The notes: a model not told the origin generated them from the sequence alone. Counted from the stretch's first letter, positions 1-10,165 are shown. The stretch is DNA of 20,580 nt from an uncultured Butyricicoccus sp. (GCA_959018045.1 CAUEJN010000016.1:1-20580); one strand, 5' to 3'. Program-made: numbers and translations.

Positions 1-58
1 AGGGCTCTGCCCTGAGAACCCGCAAGCCTTTTGAAAAAGGCTTGAGCGAAAACTTCAT
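1..58 (-). repeat. Dispersed hairpin repeat, copy 1 (gene 3' end)
   Basis: Read on the minus strand, this follows the stop codon of the Na/Pi cotransporter gene almost directly. It has a hairpin with arms AAGCCTTTT and AAAAGGCTT, then CGGGTTCT, then a small hairpin AGGGC..GCCCT. A near-identical sequence lies at 19291-19342, also directly after a stop codon and in the same orientation relative to its gene. It may act as a 3'-end or terminator structure or be a REP-like repeat. The left limit is cut by the window edge. Confidence 0.75.
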
Positions 59-1846
59 TTAGAGCACCGGCTTAGTTGCTTCCAGGCCACTCAGGTATTT
101 CTTCTCAAAATACTCAACCGCCTCACGGAACTCAGGCGATGCCTTATACGCATGCTTACTGAAATCGTGCGTATCAAAGCCCTTCTTACCCTCAGCCAGC
201 TGAATGGTATAAATCGCGATATTCGAGCAGTGGTCGCCGATCTTCTCCAGATCGTGTACCACCTCGAGGAACGGCAGACCGGTCTGAATGGAACACAGTC
301 CAGCGTTCAGTCGTTCAATGTGACGATCCTTAAGGATAGCCTTGAGCATATCGACAACTTCCTCAATCGGCTCTACCTGACGCGCAATCGAAGCCGACTG
401 CTCCAGATAACCGTTTACGGTCTTTTCCAGCAGCTCGCTGACAGCGTCAGCCATAATCTTGAGCTCGGCCTCTGCTTCCTCAGAGAAATGGCCGCCGGTC
501 TCACGCAGCGAAGTGACTGCGTCGAAAATGTTCTGCTCATAGTCGCCGATCTTCTCGAAGTCACTCAGCGAGTGCAGCATTTCGGCGTGCTGACGGCGCA
601 GACCGCCCGGAAGATCGGAGCGAATCTGTACCAGATACTTGGCAATCTCAACCTCTGCACGGTCGAGGAAGCTCTCATGTTCGAGGAAGAGTTCCGCATT
701 CTGCTGCACATTGCTAAATAGCGGGTCCATTGCAAGCGCATAGTTGCTCAGCGCTGCGGTACCCATGTCTGCGATGCAGTGCTGTGCCTGATCGAGTGCG
801 ATGGAAGGCGTTGCCAGCAGACGAGGCTCCAGCTTTGCCAGCGGGTCTGCCTTCTCCTCCTGTGCCGGGATGGTGTGCTCGGCCAGGAAGACCAGAACAC
901 GGGTAAACGGCAGGAAGAGCAGGGTGACAACGACGTTAAACAGGGTGTGGAAATTTGCGATGCCAGCCTTGTCAATGGCCTCTGCCCAGAAACCAAATCC
1001 AACCGTGTACTGAAACACGTAAACTGCGGTCAGGAAGACGACCGAACCAATGAGGTTAAAGTAAAAGTGTACCATTGCCGTACGGCGTGCATTCTTGCTG
1101 CCGCCGATGGATGACAGGAACGCGGTGATACAAGTACCGATATTCTGACCAAGAATAATCGGGATCGCAGCCGAATAGGTAATAGCACCGGTCGTTGACA
1201 GTGCCTGCAGGATACCAACCGAAGCCGAAGACGACTGGATGATCGCGGTTACACCTGCGCCGACCAGAACGCCCAGAATCGGGTTGGAAATGGCAGCGAA
1301 GATCTGCGAGAACTGCGGCATATCTGCAAGCGGTGCAACCGAGCTTTCCATGGTTGCCATACCGATGAACAGCACACCGAAGCCGATGAGGATGTCGGCA
1401 ATGCTGCGGCGGCGCTTGCTCTTGCTGGTCATCAGCAGGATAATACCGACCAGCACCATAATGTATGCCAGATTCTTGGGCTTTACGATCTGCATGAGGA
1501 AGCTATCTCCCATCGTGCCCGAAGAATCCAGACGTAAGATCTGTGCGGTGATTGTGGTACCGATGTTTGCGCCAAGGATCACACCGACCGACTGCTTGAG
1601 GGTCATAATACCCGCGTTTACAAAGCCGACGACCATAACCGTCGTAGCTGAAGACGACTGGATGACAGCGGTTACAACCATGCCCATGAGCAGCGCCGAG
1701 AAAATATTGCCCGTCATTTTTTCGAGCGTCTTTTCCAGCTTTGCACCAGCAGCCTGTTCCAGTCCGTTGCCCATCGTCGTCATGCCGTAAATGAACAGTG
1801 CTAAGCCTCCGGCCAACTGCACAATGTTCATCAAATCAAACCCCAT
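59..1846 (-). CDS. Na/Pi cotransporter family protein with C-terminal PhoU-like domain
   Basis: This is a sodium-dependent phosphate transporter of the NptA/NaPi-II type in the cytoplasmic membrane, predicted to import phosphate with Na+. The 595-residue protein has the two inverted family repeats. The QSSSA signature occurs at residues 63-67 and again at 204-208, each followed by a GxNIGT motif (GANIGTT near 92, GQNIGTC near 233). Hydrophobic segments fill residues 5-325. The remaining 270 residues are helical and charged and look like the PhoU-type domain that bacterial members carry. The start ATG has AAGGAGAG eight bases upstream, and a consensus promoter lies at 1927-1956. It is a single-gene unit, divergent from the amidotransferase gene and followed by a hairpin repeat. 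The family assignment is secure; the transported ion is inferred from the family. Confidence 0.93.
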   Translation of the reverse strand: MGFDLMNIVQLAGGLALFIYGMTTMGNGLEQAAGAKLEKTLEKMTGNIFSALLMGMVVTAVIQSSSATTVMVVGFVNAGIMTLKQSVGVILGANIGTTITAQILRLDSSGTMGDSFLMQIVKPKNLAYIMVLVGIILLMTSKSKRRRSIADILIGFGVLFIGMATMESSVAPLADMPQFSQIFAAISNPILGVLVGAGVTAIIQSSSASVGILQALSTTGAITYSAAIPIILGQNIGTCITAFLSSIGGSKNARRTAMVHFYFNLIGSVVFLTAVYVFQYTVGFGFWAEAIDKAGIANFHTLFNVVVTLLFLPFTRVLVFLAEHTIPAQEEKADPLAKLEPRLLATPSIALDQAQHCIADMGTAALSNYALAMDPLFSNVQQNAELFLEHESFLDRAEVEIAKYLVQIRSDLPGGLRRQHAEMLHSLSDFEKIGDYEQNIFDAVTSLRETGGHFSEEAEAELKIMADAVSELLEKTVNGYLEQSASIARQVEPIEEVVDMLKAILKDRHIERLNAGLCSIQTGLPFLEVVHDLEKIGDHCSNIAIYTIQLAEGKKGFDTHDFSKHAYKASPEFREAVEYFEKKYLSGLEATKPVL

Positions 1847-1926
1847 GATTTACTCTCCTTCTCTGATCCGGTTTTTTGATTTGTTTCGCATTTTTTGATT
1901 TTATTTCCTCGAATTTTACCAATTTA

Positions 1927-1956
1927 ATTATATCTTTTTACTTTTCAAGATGTCAA
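1927..1956 (-). promoter_or_regulatory. Sigma-A promoter of the Na/Pi cotransporter gene
   Basis: On the minus strand there is a perfect TTGACA (1956-1951) and a perfect TATAAT (1932-1927) separated by 18 bases. It lies in the AT-rich gap between two divergent genes, 81 bases upstream of the start codon at 1846. It also argues against extending the plus-strand neighbour's start leftward to 1950. Confidence 0.85.
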
Positions 1957-2030
1957 CCTATTTTCGCAAACTTTGTTCTTACAAAATTTACAAATCTTTT
2001 TCCTTGCGTAATCTCCGGGAGGTGCATTTT

Positions 2031-2705
2031 ATGCAAGATTCTGTTATACTGATTTCGACCGCAATCGAGCCCGGCGCTCGCTCGTCCAAACGCACCGCGT
2101 CCACGCTGTACGGGGATGCGCTGGCACGCGCCGGACTGCTCGGTGTTCTGTATGCAGGCGGTGACCCCATCGCGCTGGCTGGTCGCTGCGACGGGCTGCT
2201 GTTATCGGGCGGCGGTGATCTGGAACCCGCACTTTACGGTCAAACACCGCAGTCGCACCGGCTGTCGCTCGATCCCGTCCGTGACACCGAAGAACTGGCG
2301 CTGCTGCGCGCGTTCTGCGCCCTGCGCAAACCGGTTCTGGGTATCTGCCGCGGCATGCAGGTCATAAACGTCGCCTTCGGCGGAACGCTGCTCCAAGAGG
2401 TTGCCGGTCACGACGGCATTCCCCACCCGGTTACAACCGTCGCCGGTACGCACACCGCCCGCCTGACCGGCGGGTTCTTCAAAGCAAGCAGTTACCACCA
2501 TCAGGCGATCGGACAACTCGGGCACGGTCTGTGCGCCGCGGCCTACGCCGCCGACGGACTGATCGAGGCGCTGGAACACCGCTCGCTGCCCATTCTGGGC
2601 GTGCAATGGCACCCCGAGCGCATGATTCCCGGTCTGTGCACCGATGTCCCGGCCGATCACAGCGCACTCTTTACTTATTTTATCCAAAGGAAGCCCAAAC
2701 CATGA
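2031..2705 (+). CDS. Gamma-glutamyl-gamma-aminobutyrate hydrolase family protein (peptidase C26, PuuD-like)
   Basis: This is a class I glutamine amidotransferase-fold hydrolase of the PuuD/peptidase C26 family, which cleaves gamma-glutamyl amide bonds such as gamma-Glu-GABA. The 224-residue protein shows LLLSGGGDLEPALYG (57-71), the nucleophile elbow GICRGMQ with Cys106, and QWHPE with His194 and Glu196, giving the expected Cys-His-Glu triad. ATG 2031 is chosen because GGGAGGTG lies at 2017-2024; the open frame runs back to 1950 but that part covers the neighbour's promoter. The stop overlaps the start of the Smr-domain gene in ATGA (2702-2705), so the two are probably translated together. 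No putrescine-degradation genes are nearby, so the physiological substrate is not known. Confidence 0.88.
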   Translation: MQDSVILISTAIEPGARSSKRTASTLYGDALARAGLLGVLYAGGDPIALAGRCDGLLLSGGGDLEPALYGQTPQSHRLSLDPVRDTEELALLRAFCALRKPVLGICRGMQVINVAFGGTLLQEVAGHDGIPHPVTTVAGTHTARLTGGFFKASSYHHQAIGQLGHGLCAAAYAADGLIEALEHRSLPILGVQWHPERMIPGLCTDVPADHSALFTYFIQRKPKP

Positions 2706-3046
2706 AAAATTACCGTGTCGTCAATCTGGAACTGACCCTACCTGCCGTGCGCGACATGCCCGAGCGCATCACCCGCGAGGTGCGGCAGGCGCGTGCGCAT
2801 CAGATTCGCGTCATCAAGTTCATCCACGGTTACGGCTCGACCGGTCGAGGTGGCAAACTGCGGCTGGCAGTCCGTCAGACACTGACCCGCGCCTCTCAGG
2901 CCGGACAGATTGCCTGCTGTATCCCCGGCGAAAAACTGTCCATCTTCGACGCAGACACCCAGCGTGCCCTGCGCCTGTGCGATGAACTGCGCCGCGACCC
3001 CGATCTCGACCGGCACAACAACGGTGTGACCATCGTCGTTCTATAA
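2702..3046 (+). CDS. Small Smr-domain protein
   Basis: This 114-residue protein is built essentially of a Smr (small MutS-related) domain, a fold tied to DNA or RNA nicking and binding. The core signature IHGYGSTGRGGKL is at residues 41-53. Before it is an amphipathic helix of about 25 residues, as in MutS2 C-termini. The usual LDLHG box near the N-terminus is replaced by VVNLELT, so a common catalytic or structural motif is missing; activity is uncertain. The start ATG overlaps the preceding stop (ATGA), with AAAGGAAG at 2686-2693. It is co-transcribed with the C26 hydrolase and probably with the EamA gene 36 bases downstream. Stand-alone Smr proteins of this size are common; the specific job is unknown. 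Confidence 0.8.
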   Translation: MKNYRVVNLELTLPAVRDMPERITREVRQARAHQIRVIKFIHGYGSTGRGGKLRLAVRQTLTRASQAGQIACCIPGEKLSIFDADTQRALRLCDELRRDPDLDRHNNGVTIVVL

Positions 3047-3082
3047 TTTTATCCCCCAACAAAAAGAAAGAAGGCTTTTCCC

Positions 3083-3955
3083 ATGCTTTGGCTTGTTATG
3101 GCTGTATTGTCCGCATTTTTTGCCGGTCTGACCGCTATCTTAGCCAAATGCGGCATCAAACATACCGATTCCGATGTCGCAACCGCCGTCCGCACGCTGG
3201 TTGTCCTGATTTTCTCCTGGATTATGGTGCTGATCGTCGGTTCTCTCCCCACGCTCTCGACCATCGCGCCCCGCTCGCTGCTGTTTCTGGTGCTGTCCGG
3301 ACTGGCCACCGGTGCGTCCTGGCTGTGCTATTTTAAAGCACTTTCCCTCGGTGACGTGAACAAGGTCGTACCCATTGACAAGTCCAGCACCATCCTGTCG
3401 GTTCTGTTCGCCATCGTCTGCTTCTCCGAGACTGCGCATCTGACCGTCAAACTCATCGGCACCGCGCTGCTGGCCGCCGGCATTTTCCTGATGATCGAGA
3501 AAAAGCAGTCGTCCACCGTCCAGTCGGCGAACAACCGCTGGATGCTGTATGCCGTCGGCTCGGCTGTCTTTGCCGCTCTCACCTCCATTTTGGCCAAGGT
3601 CGGTATCTCGGGTGTCGAGTCCAATCTGGGCACGGCCATCCGCACCTGTGTGGTACTCATCATGGCATGGCTTGTCGTCTTTCTCAAAGGCAAGCAGAGC
3701 GAAGTCCGCAAAATTGACCGGCACGAGCTCATTTTTATCCTGCTTTCCGGTCTGGCGACCGGCGCATCCTGGCTGTGCTACTACTACGCCATTCAAAACG
3801 GCATCGTCAGTGTGGTTGTCCCCATCGACAAACTCAGTCTGGTTGTCACCGTCGCTTTTTCCTACGTCTTTTTCCACGAAAAACTCAGCAAAAAGGCCTT
3901 CTTCGGTCTGTGTCTCATGGTCATCGGTACGCTTGCGATGGCCATTTGGAGCTAA
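3083..3955 (+). CDS. EamA family (drug/metabolite superfamily) transporter
   Basis: This is a 290-residue integral membrane protein with about ten hydrophobic segments, arranged as two EamA repeats (about 1-138 and 153-289). The repeats are strikingly alike: LSGLATGASWLCY and VVPIDK occur in both halves at matching places (about 75-100 and 217-245). The family moves small metabolites or amino acids across the cytoplasmic membrane, usually outward; the substrate cannot be read from sequence. The start has AGAAGG about seven bases upstream. It is the last gene of the plus-strand group 2031-3955 and ends at a strong hairpin shared with rpoD. A standard DMT member with well-preserved internal duplication. 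Confidence 0.9.
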   Translation: MLWLVMAVLSAFFAGLTAILAKCGIKHTDSDVATAVRTLVVLIFSWIMVLIVGSLPTLSTIAPRSLLFLVLSGLATGASWLCYFKALSLGDVNKVVPIDKSSTILSVLFAIVCFSETAHLTVKLIGTALLAAGIFLMIEKKQSSTVQSANNRWMLYAVGSAVFAALTSILAKVGISGVESNLGTAIRTCVVLIMAWLVVFLKGKQSEVRKIDRHELIFILLSGLATGASWLCYYYAIQNGIVSVVVPIDKLSLVVTVAFSYVFFHEKLSKKAFFGLCLMVIGTLAMAIWS

Positions 3956-4000
3956 AAAAATACCTCCCGCACGGTGTCTTGCCATGCGGGAGGTTCTTTT
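3954..4000. terminator. Bidirectional terminator between EamA gene and rpoD
   Basis: A perfect 10-bp stem with arms ACCTCCCGCA (3962-3971) and TGCGGGAGGT (3985-3994) is preceded by an A-run at 3954-3960 and followed by TTCTTTT. It sits between convergent genes, so it can serve both strands. Confidence 0.88.
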
Positions 4001-4009
4001 ATATTCTGT

Positions 4010-5233
<1,224 letters not shown>

Positions 5234-5236
5234 ATC

Positions 5237-7003
5237 TTATTTGCCTCCCATTTTATCTGCTTTCATTTTGGAATAGGTGATCATCGGGTCTTCCCCACCG
5301 GATGTCGCGGCCTGCTCCAGCTGCCGCTGGGTGCGCCGCTCGTCCATGATCTTTATGTAATCGTCGAGTGCCTTCTGCCGCCGCTCGGAACCCTGCGGAC
5401 GGGATAAAATCTCGGACAGCAAGGCAAGCTCTCCGTCATCCAAGTAACCCTCATACCCGCTGACCGATACCGGTGCGCCTTGCTGTTCCAGTTCCAGCGC
5501 ACGGGCGTAAATCTTTGCGAGTACAGGGGCGGAAAAATCCTCCGGCCGCAGGCGCTGGGCCAGCGGGGCTAAGAGGGATGGATCGGTAAAAATCAGACCC
5601 AGAATGCCTTCCTCTGCACGTCCCGCGCGGATGTCGGGATAGTGCAGGGCGCGATCCTTGGGCTGTGCGTTCTGCACGGCGGCGCGAATGGCGCGGTGCT
5701 CTGCCGTGCGATCGCGTTTGTTGCGCTGGCCGATGGCGCGTTTGACCTCGATTTTAAGTGCGTCGGTTGTGACACCGGCCATCTTGGCCACCCGTCCCAT
5801 ATAGACTTCGCGCTCAATCTCGCGCGGAATGGCTGCCAGCATCCAGGCTGCCTGCTTGAGAAACTCAATGCGCTGGTCGTCCTCGGTCAGGTCGAACTTG
5901 GCCGCAATCTGCTCCAAACGATAGGCATTATGTCCCTCGCTCTGCTCGATCAGCCTGCGGAACGCCTCGGCGCCCTTGGCCTTGATGAACTCATCGGGGT
6001 CCTTTGCGCCCGGAATGCGCAGGACGTTGACCTGCAAATCGGCACGCTTTAAAATATCGATGGCGCGCTGGGCGGCGGCTTGTCCGGCACCGTCCGCGTC
6101 ATACGAAATGATGATCTTTTTGGTGTAGCGCGCAATCATACGCGCCTGTTCGTCGGTCAGGGCAGTGCCCAGGCTGGCAACCGCACTGTCAAACCCGGCC
6201 TGATGCAGAGCGATGACATCCATATAGCCCTCGGCTAAGATGAAATAGTCATTCTGCGTCTTTTTGGCCAGATTGAGCGCAAATAAATTGCGTCCTTTAT
6301 GGAAAATCCGGGTGTCCGGGGAGTTTAAATATTTGGGTTTGGAATCGTCCATGACACGGCCGCCGAAGGCGATGACCTGTCCGCGCACGTCGATGATCGG
6401 GAACATGACGCGCCCGCGGAACTTGTCATAGATCGCGCCCTTCTCGTTCTTGACCACCAAACCTGCGTCCAGCAGTTCGTCCTTGGTGTAGCCCTTCTTC
6501 TGCATCGCGTCCATCGTTGCATGGAAGGAGTCGGGCGCATAGCCCAAACCAAAGCGGTTCATGGTCTTGCGGGACAGTCCGCGTCCGGCAAAGTAGCGCT
6601 GCACCGGCGTATACTCCGGTCGCCACAGGGTGTCGTAGTAAAACCGCGCCGCGTCCTTCATCAGCGCTAATAAGCGCTCACGCCGGCGTGCGGTGCGCGG
6701 GTCGATGGAGTCCTGCGGAACTTTCAGTCCACAGCGGTCGGCTAAAAACTGTACCGCATCGCGAAATTCCAGTCCCTCGGCGCGCATGACAAAGTTAATC
6801 ACGCCGCCGCCCGCGCCGCAGCCAAAGCAGTGATAAATCTGCTTGTCGGGCGAGACCGAAAACGACGGGGACTTTTCGTTGTGGAACGGACACAGACCAA
6901 AATAGTTGGCGCCCTGCCGTTTGAGGCTGACATAGCGCGAGACCACATCCACAATGTCACTGCGGGCGGTCAGCTCGTCCAAAAATGCGTGATCGATCGG
7001 CAT
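5237..7003 (-). CDS. dnaG: DNA primase DnaG
   Basis: This enzyme makes RNA primers at the replication fork and binds DnaB helicase through its C-terminal domain. The 588-residue protein has the CHC2 zinc domain with Cys38, His41, Cys59 and Cys62 (CPFHNEKSPSFSV..HCFGCG). The catalytic core spans about 115-370 with TOPRIM motifs LAEGYMD (256-262) and SYDADGAG (300-307). A helicase-binding C-terminal domain follows. ATG 7003 is preferred over the in-frame start 26 codons upstream because GGGAGGT lies just upstream of it. It begins 28 bases after dgt and ends three bases before rpoD, so it is the middle gene of dgt-dnaG-rpoD. Confidence 0.97.
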   Translation of the reverse strand: MPIDHAFLDELTARSDIVDVVSRYVSLKRQGANYFGLCPFHNEKSPSFSVSPDKQIYHCFGCGAGGGVINFVMRAEGLEFRDAVQFLADRCGLKVPQDSIDPRTARRRERLLALMKDAARFYYDTLWRPEYTPVQRYFAGRGLSRKTMNRFGLGYAPDSFHATMDAMQKKGYTKDELLDAGLVVKNEKGAIYDKFRGRVMFPIIDVRGQVIAFGGRVMDDSKPKYLNSPDTRIFHKGRNLFALNLAKKTQNDYFILAEGYMDVIALHQAGFDSAVASLGTALTDEQARMIARYTKKIIISYDADGAGQAAAQRAIDILKRADLQVNVLRIPGAKDPDEFIKAKGAEAFRRLIEQSEGHNAYRLEQIAAKFDLTEDDQRIEFLKQAAWMLAAIPREIEREVYMGRVAKMAGVTTDALKIEVKRAIGQRNKRDRTAEHRAIRAAVQNAQPKDRALHYPDIRAGRAEEGILGLIFTDPSLLAPLAQRLRPEDFSAPVLAKIYARALELEQQGAPVSVSGYEGYLDDGELALLSEILSRPQGSERRQKALDDYIKIMDERRTQRQLEQAATSGGEDPMITYSKMKADKMGGK

Positions 7004-7031
7004 TGTGTCCACCTCCCTTGAAGAAAATATG

Positions 7032-8024
7032 CTATGTACGGTTCCAGGAGCGCGGCAGGAAGAGTTCCTTGCAGCACGCAATGGCGTAGCGGTCGGTCAT
7101 TGAGGCCAGATAGTCGCACACAATGCGTGCGCGGCGGTCGCCGTCCTCGGTCAACCGCTGATAAGCCGCCGGAAGCGTATCGAAATGGTTGATATAGTGA
7201 TCGTACAAGGTGCGCAGCATCCACTCGGCGCGTGCGTCCTGTGCGGCTGACTGGCCGTCATACACCCGCTCGAACAGGAAGCGCCTGAGCGCCAGCATGG
7301 CCTGTTCGGTCTCGGCATCCATGCCGATTGCGCGGTTTTTCACCCCGTAATCGATGACCGCGCGCACCAAGGTATCGATGCGCCGGCCGTGGGTCGCGCC
7401 CAGTGCGTTCTGGATGTCCTGCGGGATGTCCTGCTCGGCCAGAATGCCTGCGCGAATGGCATCGTCAATGTCGTGATTGACGTAGGCGATGCGGTCAGCA
7501 AAGTGAATGAGTCGTCCTTCCGGAGTCTGGGCGTGCCGCCCTCCTGTGTGGCACAGGATGCCGTCCAGCACCTCGTGCGACAGATTAAGTGGTTCAATCC
7601 GACGCACCATGCGCACGCTCTGCTCATTGTGGCGAAAGCCCTCGGGACAGACCGCGTTCAGCGCACGTTCTCCGGCGTGACCGAGCGGCGTGTGCCCCAG
7701 ATCGTGCCCGAGTGCGATGGCCTCGACCAAATCCTCGTTGAGCCGCAGCGCCCGCGCGATCGTTCGCGCAATCTGCGAGACCTCAAGGGTGTGCGTCAGC
7801 CGGGTGCGATAGTGGTCACCCTCGGGAGAAATGAACACCTGTGTCTTGTTGGACAGCCGCCGGAATGCCTTGGAATGGATGATCCGGTCGCGGTCGCGGG
7901 CAAAACAGGTGCGGATGGGACAGGGCGCAATGGGCTGTTCCCGACCAAGCGATTGGTCGGAAAAGGTCGCCCAATCACACAATAAACTGTGCTCTAGGGC
8001 TTCGGACTGCTGACGGATGGTCAT
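7032..8024 (-). CDS. dgt: Deoxyguanosinetriphosphate triphosphohydrolase-like HD protein
   Basis: This is an HD-superfamily dNTP triphosphohydrolase that splits dNTPs into deoxynucleoside and triphosphate. The 330-residue protein shows DRDRIIHSKAFRRL (44-57) and metal-binding His78 in RLTHTLEVSQIAR. The HD pair is His107-Asp108 in LGHDLGHTPLGHAGE, and a distal Asp lies in NHDIDDAI (about 183-190). ATG 8024 has AAGGGAGGCG just upstream; an upstream in-frame ATG twelve codons earlier lacks a good site. It precedes dnaG by 28 bases, an arrangement common in clostridia, which fits a role in dNTP pools near replication. The 170-base gap before it contains AT-rich TATATATATTAT and a palindrome at 8126-8142 but no convincing -35. 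Confidence 0.93.
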   Translation of the reverse strand: MTIRQQSEALEHSLLCDWATFSDQSLGREQPIAPCPIRTCFARDRDRIIHSKAFRRLSNKTQVFISPEGDHYRTRLTHTLEVSQIARTIARALRLNEDLVEAIALGHDLGHTPLGHAGERALNAVCPEGFRHNEQSVRMVRRIEPLNLSHEVLDGILCHTGGRHAQTPEGRLIHFADRIAYVNHDIDDAIRAGILAEQDIPQDIQNALGATHGRRIDTLVRAVIDYGVKNRAIGMDAETEQAMLALRRFLFERVYDGQSAAQDARAEWMLRTLYDHYINHFDTLPAAYQRLTEDGDRRARIVCDYLASMTDRYAIACCKELFLPRSWNRT

Positions 8025-8125
8025 GGCCTGCGCCTCCCTTTTTAAAAATCTCTCCATAATATATATACGCAATGGATGGCCGAAAAACTTTTTTTCCAGC
8101 CCATTTTTTCGGGATTTTTTCATCT

Positions 8126-8142
8126 TTGTACAGATTGTACAA
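8126..8142. promoter_or_regulatory. Operator-like palindrome upstream of dgt
   Basis: TTGTAC-N5-GTACAA is a perfect 6-bp inverted repeat in the 170-base gap between yigZ and dgt, about 100 bases before the dgt start. It resembles a dimeric regulator site in form only; no regulator is assigned. Confidence 0.3.
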
Positions 8143-8194
8143 GGAGACCCGCTTTTTCGATGGAATGTCCGGTTGTCCTGACGGTGATTTTTGC

Positions 8195-8839
8195 TCAGCG
8201 GATGCGTCGTCCGCGGAAGGCAACCTCCATCTCCTCGGCGTAGACCGTTCCCGCGGTCGCGTCGGCCAGGGCTGCGTTGAGTGCGTCCAGACCGCCGACC
8301 GGCTGGATAACGGTCAGCGTCACGTCCGCGCCGTAGTCGGTGTCCTCGACCGTGCAGTCGTGCGCAGGCAGTACCTGCTGCACCACGCCGAGCAGATTGT
8401 ACGGACAGGCGATGAGCAGGGTGGAAAACCGGCTCATCTGCTGGATGCCTGCGGCAGCGACCGCGATCTGTGCGCCCTTGGTGTAAGCGCGCACCAGTCC
8501 GCCCGTGCCCAGCAGAATGCCGCCAAAGTAACGAGTCACGACGCAGCACACATTGACCAGTCCCTCGTGACGCAGCACGTCCAGCATGGGCATGCCCGCC
8601 GTGCCCTGCGGCTCGCCATCGTCCGAATAGCGCATCAGATTGCCCTCGCGCAGGATGTAGGCGTAGCAGTTGTGCGTCGCATCCCAGTAGGTTTCACGCA
8701 TTTCCTTGATTTTGGCAGTTGCTTCCTCCGGGGTCTCGACCCGCCACAGGCGGCCGATGAATTTGGAGCGCTTTTCTACAAAGCTATCCTCGGCGTAGGC
8801 TTCAAACGGGATAAAATAATCCTTTTCCTCTGCTGTCAT
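8195..8839 (-). CDS. yigZ: YigZ/IMPACT family protein (UPF0029)
   Basis: This 214-residue member of the YigZ/IMPACT family has an N-terminal UPF0029 domain with the hallmark SDDGEPQGTAGMPML (72-86) and VTRYFGGILLGTGGLVRAY (101-119), then a ferredoxin-like DUF1949-type C-terminal domain. The biochemical role of bacterial members is not settled; eukaryotic IMPACT acts on translation control. The ATG at 8839 overlaps the hflX stop (ATGA on the minus strand), so translation is probably coupled to that ribosome-associated GTPase, a context consistent with a translation-related role. The open frame extends 12 codons upstream into hflX, but the overlap start fits best. Confidence 0.92.
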   Translation of the reverse strand: MTAEEKDYFIPFEAYAEDSFVEKRSKFIGRLWRVETPEEATAKIKEMRETYWDATHNCYAYILREGNLMRYSDDGEPQGTAGMPMLDVLRHEGLVNVCCVVTRYFGGILLGTGGLVRAYTKGAQIAVAAAGIQQMSRFSTLLIACPYNLLGVVQQVLPAHDCTVEDTDYGADVTLTVIQPVGGLDALNAALADATAGTVYAEEMEVAFRGRRIR

Positions 8840-10101
8840 GCCTCTTCCACCCGATATTTCTGCATCTGTCCACACAATTTATCGTCCACAATGACGGTCA
8901 CAAGCGTACCGGATTCGCCGTACTCGATGGACTTGACCTGACCTTCGCGGTGCAGCACGTCGAGCGCTGCGCCGTCGCTGTACGGAATGCACAGGTGCAT
9001 CTCGTGCTTGCCGCGTCCGAGTGCCTTCTCGATCGCTGCCAGCAGCGCTTCGGTACCCTCGCCGGTCTTGGCCGAGAACAGCACGCCGTCGCGTGCGGCA
9101 GGCAGTTCGTCGCACTTATCTGCCTTATTGTAGACCATCACGCGCGGAATCTCCTGTGCGCCCAGCTGCTCGATGACCTTGTCTACGGTCGCGGCGTGAA
9201 TCTCCCAGTTGGGGTCGGACACGTCCACGACGTGCAGCAGCAAATCGGCGTAAGCCAGCTCCTCGAGCGTCGCCTTGAAGGCCGACACCAGATGGTGCGG
9301 CAGCTTGCGAATAAAGCCAACCGTGTCGGACAGCAGGATTTCCTGGGTGTCCGAGATGCGCTTTTTGCGCGTGGTCGGGTCGAGGGTGTCAAACAGGCGG
9401 TCATTCGCCTCGATGCCCGCATCAGTCAGCAAATTGAGCAGCGTGGACTTGCCCGCGTTGGTATAGCCCACGATAGCGACCAGGGGCAGCTCGGTCTTTT
9501 TGCGCTGACGGCGCTGAACGGCACGCACCTGTCTGACCTGCTCGAGGTCTTCGCGCAGCTTGTCAATGCGCCTGCGGATGTGTCGGCGGTCGGACTCCAG
9601 CTTGCTCTCACCGGGGCCTCGTGTACCGATACCGCCGCCCAGTCGGCTCATGGCATGACCCAGACCGGCCAGACGGGGCAGAATATACTGATACTGTGCC
9701 AGCTCGACCTGTAATTTACCCTCACCCGTGCGGGCACGCTGGGCGAAAATGTCCAGAATGAGCGCCGAGCGGTCAAGCACGGTCTTGTCGGTCATCTCCT
9801 CGAGCACGCGCATCTGCGAGGGCGAAAGCTCGTTGTCAAAGATGATCAGGTCGGCCTCGTTGGCCTCGGCCAGCTCCTTGACTTCCTGCGCCTTGCCCTC
9901 ACCGATGAAGGTACGCGCATCGGGCGCCGGTCGGGTTTGCAGCGTCATCGCCACGGTCTCCGCGCCTGCGGTCTCGACCAGTGCCGCAAGCTCGGCAAGG
10001 GTCTCCTCGTCGGCGTTCTCATCCATGCCGAAACTGTGGCATCGCAGGCCAACCAGCACGGCGCGTTCCTTTTTCGGCTTGTCAAATTCCATTTCCATCA
10101 T
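8836..10101 (-). CDS. hflX: Ribosome-associated GTPase HflX
   Basis: HflX binds the 50S subunit and splits stalled ribosomes, notably after stress. The 421-residue protein has the N-terminal HflX domain (about 12-195) with RLGGGIGTRGPGESKLE (153-169) and a basic coiled region. The G domain follows, with G1 GYTNAGKST (212-220), G3 DTVGF (259-263), G4 NKAD (325-328) and G5 FSAKTG (342-347). Two adjacent ATG codons begin the frame and either could be used; AAAGGATG lies about ten bases upstream. It is the first gene of the hflX-yigZ pair, and dgt-dnaG-rpoD lie downstream on the same strand. It diverges from the S41 protease homologue. Confidence 0.96.
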   Translation of the reverse strand: MMEMEFDKPKKERAVLVGLRCHSFGMDENADEETLAELAALVETAGAETVAMTLQTRPAPDARTFIGEGKAQEVKELAEANEADLIIFDNELSPSQMRVLEEMTDKTVLDRSALILDIFAQRARTGEGKLQVELAQYQYILPRLAGLGHAMSRLGGGIGTRGPGESKLESDRRHIRRRIDKLREDLEQVRQVRAVQRRQRKKTELPLVAIVGYTNAGKSTLLNLLTDAGIEANDRLFDTLDPTTRKKRISDTQEILLSDTVGFIRKLPHHLVSAFKATLEELAYADLLLHVVDVSDPNWEIHAATVDKVIEQLGAQEIPRVMVYNKADKCDELPAARDGVLFSAKTGEGTEALLAAIEKALGRGKHEMHLCIPYSDGAALDVLHREGQVKSIEYGESGTLVTVIVDDKLCGQMQKYRVEEA

Positions 10102-10165
10102 GTGCTACACATCCTTTCCCGGTCTGTGTCGGTCTCGATTGGCTCCCCTTCCGGGTCGTCCCCTC

